Source: an uncultured Alphaproteobacteria bacterium (GTDB taxonomy: Bacteria; Pseudomonadota; Alphaproteobacteria; UBA3830). From it: a DNA stretch of 5,489 nucleotides. The notes beneath the pieces are model-generated. The model saw only the letters and a list, made by a program, of their open reading frames with translations, searched no databases and was not told where the DNA came from. A program made the translations under genes and the position numbers. Position 1 is the stretch's first letter. Every line of letters begins with the position of its first letter. The DNA lies in NCBI GenBank assembly GCA_905233775.1, contig CAJOEB010000060.1, forward strand, positions 1 to 5,489, in the 5' to 3' direction. Shown here one piece after another: positions 1 to 4,237 of this stretch.

Positions 1-120
1 GACGATGGGGCGATACATCCAGCGGCTGTAGGCTCTGACAATGACAAAAGCTGAAGTAGGATACAGCAGTGGACAGCGGAAACCAATCTTCTAACAGAAC
101 ATCCTTCTCCTCCCGACAGA
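1..120. other. Left edge, no supportable gene
   Basis: No gene can be supported here. Frame 1 of the + strand is open from the window edge to a TGA at 52-54 and could be the last 17 codons of a gene entering from the left, but it is too short to recognise. Frame 2 has a 17-codon ORF starting ATG at 41 with no recognisable motif. Base composition is less AT-rich than the following 600 bases. The reverse strand shows no convincing start or family motif. Confidence 0.3.
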
Positions 121-590
121 TGTAAATGCAGAGAGAAGAGGGAGGATAGTAGGACTTCAAAAATTGAAAGAACAATAAATAGAAGAAACGACTAAAGGAT
201 AATTAAAGGGATGGCTAAAGACATAGCTGAAAGAGAGAGATGGTGAAGGATAAAGAAGATAAATAGCTATAAGAGAAGGATAAGCGGGTAGCGAATGTTG
301 TTGGGATGGAAATAACCGTGAATAAGATAGGTAACCATGGATGATAGAAGAAAATGGCAAGAAAAAAGGGTAAGTAGTGACCGAAAACGCAAAAATGCAG
401 ATCTATGAAAGCAGTAAGGAATATTCCGAGAAAGAAAAAGTATCTATAAAAGTGGTATATCTACAGAAGACAGAGAGAAAACGGCTGTGGAAGAAAGTAA
501 GTAAGAAATGTTACGACAAAAAAGTGGATAAGATATCGGGTAATGCTATAGTAGGAATGTCAATAGAATAATCCTAAAAAATCAATTGAA
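121..590 (+). other. Purine-rich tract without a clear gene
   Basis: Purines dominate the + strand; counting 181-300 by eye gives about 77 percent A+G. Words such as aggata, gaagga and agagag recur without a fixed period. All three + frames are broken by many stops between about 120 and 375. The reverse strand is open only as a low-complexity Ser/Tyr/Pro-rich translation, which is what a purine-rich complement gives by chance. It may be a decayed gene or a composition-biased spacer. No transposase, RNA gene or repeat array was recognised. Confidence 0.4.
377..571 (+). CDS. Possible small Lys-rich ORF, doubtful
   Basis: A 64-codon ORF begins at GTG 377 and ends at TAA 569-571, with a weak purine-rich AAGGG about 8 bases before the GTG; an ATG at 392 is an alternative start. 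The product is rich in Lys, Glu and Ser, as expected from any ORF in this purine-rich tract, and no family, signal peptide or membrane segment is visible. It is listed only because it is the longest + strand ORF in the first 750 bases. It could equally be chance or the remnant of a longer degraded gene. Confidence 0.15.
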   Translation: MTENAKMQIYESSKEYSEKEKVSIKVVYLQKTERKRLWKKVSKKCYDKKVDKISGNAIVGMSIE

Positions 591-738
591 AAATGTAACT
601 TATTTTATGTAAATACTATTCTTTTCTTTGTAATTCGCTTCTAATCTTTTTTCGTTATTATTACAATAATAATTTATTATCTTTTTCTTAATCTTTTTTC
701 GATAAAATCTATTTATATGCCAAATATATAATAAAATC
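591..738. promoter_or_regulatory. AT-rich upstream region of tadE-like copy 1
   Basis: Pyrimidine- and AT-rich leader with no gene. The word TAATCTTTTTTCG occurs twice, ending at about 654 and 701, and a close match (TAAATCTTTTTT) lies at a similar distance before copy 3 near 3340. An AT-only inverted repeat (TTATTATT 655-662, AATAATAA 665-672) lies between the two. A TATAAT is present at 727-732, but a start about 7 bases later would fall inside the ribosome binding site, so it is not a convincing promoter for the ATG at 752. The shared T-rich word suggests a common upstream control element; its role is unknown. Confidence 0.3.
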
Positions 739-751
739 GGGAGTATCTTTA

Positions 752-1542
752 ATGATCACGCTATTCAAACCATTCTCCAACAGCAACAGTAACACCATCC
801 ACGGGGGGGGGTAGTTACTTTTCTTAGGCGAATATCTGCAAAATTTTGCGAAATTTTCTTTACAATCATCTTTGTAATTATTCAAAAATCTGTTCGAAAA
901 TTTAGCTACGGCGGCATTCTTATTGAATTCGCGTTTTCTGTTCCTCTTATCATACTTCTTATATATTTCGTAAATGACCACTATCGGTATTATGAACTAC
1001 AAAATAAATGTAGAACTTCCGCTTATTTCATTGCGAGCTTGATCCAGCAAATAAAAAATACATCAACAACAAAACAACTGACAGTCCAAGATCTAAAAGG
1101 AATTGTTTATGCCAGCTGTCTTAATCTTTTTCATACTAAAACGATGTTCTACCCATGGCCATTAGGAATTTATTATCTTGTAAATTTTCACTATGTACAA
1201 AGAGAAAATAATAATAAATATAATCATTGCTATTATTATGTTGCTATCGAAAATAGAGGAGAAGGATTAAATGCGATTGGTTATCATCATGAATCTTCTA
1301 AAAAAACATTTGCAGAAATAGAAGAAATCAATTCTGAATTGTTGTGTGAGAAAGATAACGAAGAACGACTACTTATAAGATGTTATTATGGTTCAACAAA
1401 GAATACAAAACCAACAAAAGAAAAATTAGGTTTTCTGGTAATAAGTCCAACGTCTTATTATGCTAATACATTTGATACAGTTAAATTTAAATTCCAATTG
1501 GTTATTACGCCAAAGCCGGGATTGTTTCCTGTAATAAATTAA
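752..1542 (+). CDS. TadE-like prepilin family protein, copy 1, frame interrupted at a G9 tract
   Basis: ATG 752 follows a good ribosome binding site (GGGAG 739-743, 8-base spacing). The 5' frame encodes 17 residues rich in Asn and Ser, then Gly codons from nine G (803-811), and stops at TAG 812-814. Reading on from GTA 811, one base back, gives an uninterrupted frame to TAA 1540-1542. One extra G, two fewer, or a -1 ribosomal shift yields 263 aa. That product has a long leader, then Y-G|G-ILIEFAFSVP at about residues 53-65 (Glu at +5 after cleavage between the glycines, as in TadE/type IVb prepilins), a hydrophobic helix to about 76, and a soluble domain with YASCLNLF and a final TPKPGLFP block. 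The first ATG/GTG/TTG in the downstream frame is TTG 1039, after the prepilin motif, so a full protein needs the 5' segment. TadE-family assignment rests on the N-terminal motif; the soluble domain is unrecognised. Likely an inner-membrane-anchored or pilus-associated envelope protein. Confidence 0.72.
803..811 (+). repeat. Poly-G (9) tract, frame switch in copy 1
   Basis: Nine consecutive G inside the 5' coding part, followed at once by TAG. The upstream frame and the downstream TadE-like frame differ by exactly one base across this run, so a change of +1 or -2 G, or a -1 ribosomal slip, joins them. Runs of this kind are known contingency loci in other bacteria. Confidence 0.8.
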
Positions 1543-1572
1543 AATATTTTGTACGATATCTTTTAGCATAAT

Positions 1573-1602
1573 ATGACATGATATGGTATAATATGATATA
1601 AT
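1573..1602 (+). promoter_or_regulatory. Candidate promoter of pal
   Basis: ATGACA at 1573-1578 (five of six matches to the -35 consensus) is 18 bases from TATAAT at 1597-1602. A second TATAAT lies at 1587-1592. The downstream -10 sits in a palindrome (ATATAAT C ATTATAT, 1596-1610). The start would fall about 35-40 bases before the pal ATG. Because the surrounding 80 bases are almost pure A/T, chance matches are likely. Confidence 0.4.
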
Positions 1603-1645
1603 CATTATATGATTTATTTCGTTGATACAAAAAGGAGAAAATTCT

Positions 1646-2140
1646 ATGAAAAAATTGGCTAAAAATAGCAGTATGGTCGCTTTGTTTGCACTTTTATGGC
1701 TTTCAGGTTGTGGAGTTACAGGAGATAATGATGATACCAATACTAATGGAAGCGGAATTGTTGTTGAAGATGAAGCTTTGCGTAACGCAGCAATTGATTT
1801 TATAGCAAATGCAGGTGATCGTGTTTTCTTTGCATATGATTCATCTTCGCTATCAAAAGAATCTCAAGATACATTAGCGAAACAAGTACAATGGTTACAA
1901 AATCATCCGGATCGCAGAGTTTTAATTGAGGGACATTGTGACCACAGAGGAACACGAGAATACAACCTTGGTCTTGGTGAGCGTAGAGCAGATGCAGCAG
2001 CAAGATATCTAACAAATCAAGGTATTGTCGGCGATAGAGTACGTACTATTTCTTATGGAAAGGATAGACCAATTGCAGCTCAAGGTAGCGATGCTGAAAT
2101 CGATAAAATGAACAGAGTTGCGATTGCCGTAATCGAATAA
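1646..2140 (+). CDS. pal: Peptidoglycan-associated lipoprotein Pal
   Basis: Outer-membrane lipoprotein that binds peptidoglycan and works with the Tol proteins in envelope integrity and cell division. ATG 1646 is chosen because GGAG at 1634-1637 sits 8 bases before it and the product then opens with a normal lipoprotein signal peptide; TTG 1622 would add eight residues ahead of it. The 164-aa product has a basic start (MKKLAK), a hydrophobic core, and a lipobox LSGC with Cys22. Gly follows the Cys, with no Asp retention signal. An acidic, Asn/Thr/Gly-rich linker (about 23-45) leads to an OmpA/MotB-type domain (about 58-164) containing GHCDHRGTREYN, with Asp99, and GERRA, with Arg114, the usual peptidoglycan-binding positions. 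Length is typical for alphaproteobacterial Pal. Its neighbours are unusual: tadE-like genes flank it on both sides and tolB is not adjacent. Confidence 0.95.
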   Translation: MKKLAKNSSMVALFALLWLSGCGVTGDNDDTNTNGSGIVVEDEALRNAAIDFIANAGDRVFFAYDSSSLSKESQDTLAKQVQWLQNHPDRRVLIEGHCDHRGTREYNLGLGERRADAAARYLTNQGIVGDRVRTISYGKDRPIAAQGSDAEIDKMNRVAIAVIE

Positions 2141-2476
2141 ATAGTAGTAGAGGACGGAAAATTTAACGATATATTTTAATATTATCATTATCTTTTTTAG
2201 AAACCGAAAGAGTTGAAAAGGTTTTTTGATCGTTTTCTTTTGAGAAAGAGAAAATAAAGTTAGTATATTTATTTTTTTACATTTTCGGTTTCTCTGGTAT
2301 TTATAATAGACTTTTCAAAGTGATTAAAGTAATTTTGAAATATTTTTAGCTGCTAAGAGTTAGAATTATTAAAATTCCGTTCAAAACTCTTTGTAAAAGC
2401 TTCAATGCAAGACTTTTATTCTTTAATTAACTTTGTTTCAATAAATTTTCAATAAACTAGTGGCAAAATGAATAAT
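2141..2476. other. Long AT-rich intergenic region after pal
   Basis: About 340 bases without a supportable gene on either strand. It contains an 11-bp inverted repeat with wide spacing (listed separately), several A/T and G/A-rich blocks, and a short direct repeat TTTCAATAAA at 2436-2445 and 2447-2456. No GC-rich hairpin followed by a T run was found right after the pal stop, so termination of pal is not explained. The last 70 bases loosely resemble the T-rich upstream region of copies 1 and 3 (tctttaattaactttg near 2420) and probably include the promoter of copy 2. Confidence 0.5.
2199..2293. repeat. 11-bp inverted repeat with 73-bp spacer
   Basis: AGAAACCGAAA at 2199-2209 is perfectly complementary to TTTCGGTTTCT at 2283-2293. 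The spacer is A/T- and G/A-rich and contains an imperfect inner pairing (ttttctttt with aaagagaaaa, about 2234-2256). It could be the closing stem of a transcript structure, a terminator of unusual shape, or the ends of a small degraded element. Confidence 0.4.
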
Positions 2477-2488
2477 GAAAGACTACTA

Positions 2489-3282
2489 ATGACGATACCA
2501 TTAAAACCATTCTCTAACAACAGTAACAGCACCCATGGGGGGGGGTAGTCCTCTCATTTATCAGGACAAAGCTTACAAGTTTTCGGCGTGTATTCCGGTA
2601 TTTCCTACGATTTTCTTCGTATCGCAACAAACATAAGTATGTTTTATTACGTCACAGCGGTGGTATCCTTATCGAATTCGCGTTCTCCGTTCCTATTATG
2701 ATTATTCTTTTGCTCTTTGTTAGTGATCATTATCGATTTTTTGAGCTAAAATATAAAATAAAATCATCTGCTTATCTTGCCACAAGCATGGTCCAGCAAA
2801 TAAGCAATGTAAGAACAAACAAACAGTTAACACAAAATGATTTAGCGAGAATAACATACGCAAGCTGCCTTAATCTTTTCAGTAATCTTTCAATGTTTAA
2901 TCCATGGCCACTGAAAATATATTATTTAGCACACTATCATTATGTAAAAAGAATAAATAATAATAGTTACCAATATCAATTATGTGCTTTCACAACTGGA
3001 CTTAAGTTTCCAATTACGCTTCTGATTGCTATGGGTCGAGATTGTCAATCAATTCAAACAAAAACATTAACTCAAATTCAAAATATACATTCAGATTTGG
3101 TTTGTAATAAGGATGGGGATGAAAGACTTTTAATAAAATGTTGGTATAAACTGATTATGGGGAGTTATAAATCGAAATTAGGTTTTTTCTTATTGAAACC
3201 GAAATTCGGAGATAATGGAAATTTTGTATATCAATTAGTAATTACACCAAAACCGGGGTTATTTCCCGGAAAGAACGAGTAA
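2489..3282 (+). CDS. TadE-like prepilin family protein, copy 2, frame interrupted at a G9 tract
   Basis: ATG 2489 is chosen by alignment with copies 1 and 3; an in-frame ATG at 2468 is possible, and the ribosome binding site (GAAAGA 2477-2482) is weak. The 5' frame encodes 16 residues, then Gly from nine G (2537-2545), and ends at TAG 2546-2548. From GTA 2545 the shifted frame runs open to TAA 3280-3282. Joined by +1 G, -2 G or a -1 shift, the product is 264 aa. It has a basic leader (residues 20-57, including RRVFRYFLRF), the prepilin-like site S-G|G-ILIEFAFSVP at about 57-69 with Glu at +5, a hydrophobic helix, then a soluble domain with YASCLNLF, a second conserved Cys pair (LVCNKDGDERLLIKC) and the C-terminal block ITPKPGLFP. 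ATG 2698 would start inside the membrane helix and lose the motif, so it is an unlikely natural start. Closest to copy 3. The soluble domain matches no family I recognise. Confidence 0.72.
2537..2545 (+). repeat. Poly-G (9) tract, frame switch in copy 2
   Basis: Nine G directly followed by TAG, at the same codon position as in copy 3. The upstream frame is closed here and the TadE-like frame begins one base back, so the same +1/-2 length change or -1 slip restores the protein. Confidence 0.8.
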
Positions 3283-3402
3283 ACGTAGTTTTTTATGAAA
3301 AAAATATTGAAAATAGAATAGTCTTCTTTATCATTTTCTTAAATCTTTTTTGTTAAAAAAATAAATGAATATTGCATCATAATGTTACATCTTAATGAAG
3401 GA
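3283..3402 (+). promoter_or_regulatory. Spacer and upstream region of copy 3
   Basis: A/T-rich spacer between copies 2 and 3. It carries tttcttaaatctttttt near 3335-3351, which matches the repeated T-rich word upstream of copy 1 at a similar distance from the start codon (about 65-72 bases). No clear GC-rich terminator follows copy 2, so co-transcription of copies 2 and 3 is possible. No -35/-10 pair of good spacing was found. Confidence 0.3.
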
Positions 3403-3409
3403 ATTTCTT

Positions 3410-4218
3410 ATGTCATTAATATCTAAACCATTCTCTAACAACAGCAACAGCACCCACGGGGGGGGGTAGTCCTATCATTTGTTAGGACAAAGCTCATAAA
3501 TTTTCGGAGAGTATTCCGATATCTTCTGCGGTTTTCTTCGCATCGGAACAAACATAAGTACGTATTATTACTTCACAGCGGCGGTATCCTCATCGAGTTT
3601 GCATTTTCCGTTCCTATTCTTGTTAGTCTTCTCTTATTTGTTTGTGATCATTACCGCATATATGAATTAAAGAACAAAATTAAAGCATCTGCGTATCTTA
3701 CTGCCAGTATGGTTCAGCAAATCGGAAATACAAGAACTGATAAACAGTTAACTATTGCTGATCTTGTTAACATTACGTATGCAAGTTGCCTCAATTTTTT
3801 CAATAATAACAGCATGTTCAGTCCGTTTCCTTTTGGAATATCATATTCCATAAATTTTATTTATGTAAAAAGACAAAACAGCAACAGCTACAAATTTCAA
3901 CATTCTTGGGCAAGTACAGAAGGAGGAGATACGCCGCAAAACATGTGGCGAGAAATTGGTACAGTTTGGACTTCTCCATTAAAGGATATAGTTGCAGTTA
4001 ATCCAAAATTAGTCCTTGATAAAGACGGTGATGAATTATTGTATATAAATTTCGCATATCGTAGGATGCAGAATTTCAACAAGTCGAAAATAGGATTATA
4101 TATTCTCGATCCGCAACTTGTTAAAGGAGGAGAGCACGTTGGAAATTCACATCCCGACTTGCTGTATTATGAAATATTCATTACACCAAAACCCGGACTT
4201 TTTCCGATCCAAAAATGA
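3410..4218 (+). CDS. TadE-like prepilin family protein, copy 3, frame interrupted at a G9 tract
   Basis: ATG 3410 has a good ribosome binding site (AAGGA 3398-3402, 7-base spacing). The 5' frame encodes 16 residues, then Gly from nine G (3458-3466), and ends at TAG 3467-3469. The shifted frame is open from GTA 3466 to TGA 4216-4218. The joined product is 269 aa, with a basic leader (RRVFRYLLRF), prepilin-like site S-G|G-ILIEFAFSVP at about 57-69, a hydrophobic helix, and a soluble domain with YASCLNFF and the C-terminal ITPKPGLFP. It lacks the second Cys pair of copies 1 and 2 (LVLDKDGDELLYINF instead) and has an insertion before the C-terminal strand. The first ATG usable downstream (3709) lies after the membrane helix. 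The stop codon lies inside the terminator hairpin shared with ntrX. Probably an envelope or pilus-associated protein; the partner machinery is not in the window. Confidence 0.72.
3458..3466 (+). repeat. Poly-G (9) tract, frame switch in copy 3
   Basis: Third nine-G run, again followed by TAG and again exactly one base out of register with the downstream TadE-like frame. Its context (cacccac before, tagtcct after) is nearly identical to copy 2. Confidence 0.8.
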
Positions 4219-4237
4219 GTATTCAGCGACTCATTTT
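4212..4237. terminator. Two-way terminator between copy 3 and ntrX
   Basis: AAAATGAGT at 4212-4220 pairs perfectly with ACTCATTTT at 4229-4237 around an 8-base loop. The arms carry the TGA of copy 3 and part of the ntrX stop. A/T flanks give a T-rich tail on each strand (TTTTACTTTTCTTT on +, a run of T on -). The stem has few G:C pairs, so its strength is uncertain, but the position between two convergent genes is what a shared terminator would have. Confidence 0.65.

Noticed and set aside
157..360. A 67-aa ORF on the - strand
   Set aside because: It is a low-complexity Ser/Tyr/Pro translation of the complement of a purine-rich tract, with no ribosome binding site or motif.
727..732. TATAAT as the -10 of copy 1
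   Set aside because: Transcription would start inside or after the ribosome binding site, and no suitable -35 is present.
709..981. A 90-aa ORF on the - strand over the copy 1 5' region
   Set aside because: It is antisense to the conserved copy 1 leader and helix, has no family motif, and its counterparts over copies 2 and 3 are not maintained.
1039..1542. A stand-alone 167-aa gene starting at TTG 1039
   Set aside because: The same frame is open back to the G run at 811 and contains a prepilin motif and membrane helix shared with the paralogues. No ribosome binding site precedes the TTG.
1622..1645. TTG 1622 as the pal start
   Set aside because: The ribosome binding site lies between this TTG and ATG 1646, and the signal peptide starts properly at ATG 1646.
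1426..1740. A 104-aa ORF on the - strand across the copy 1/pal junction
   Set aside because: It overlaps the ends of two better-supported genes and the pal promoter, and shows no recognisable family.
2468..2488. Upstream in-frame ATG 2468 as the copy 2 start
   Set aside because: The paralogues start at the position matching 2489, and the purine-rich GAAAGA lies between the two ATGs. It is not fully excluded.
752..3470. The three repeated G-tract blocks as a CRISPR or mobile-element signature
   Set aside because: Repeat spacing is about 900-1,700 bases with coding sequence between. No spacers, terminal repeats or transposase are visible; the blocks are the 5' ends of paralogous genes.
3709..4218. 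A stand-alone 169-aa gene starting at ATG 3709
   Set aside because: The ATG corresponds to an internal Met/Leu after the membrane helix in all three copies. The homologous frame continues upstream to the G run.
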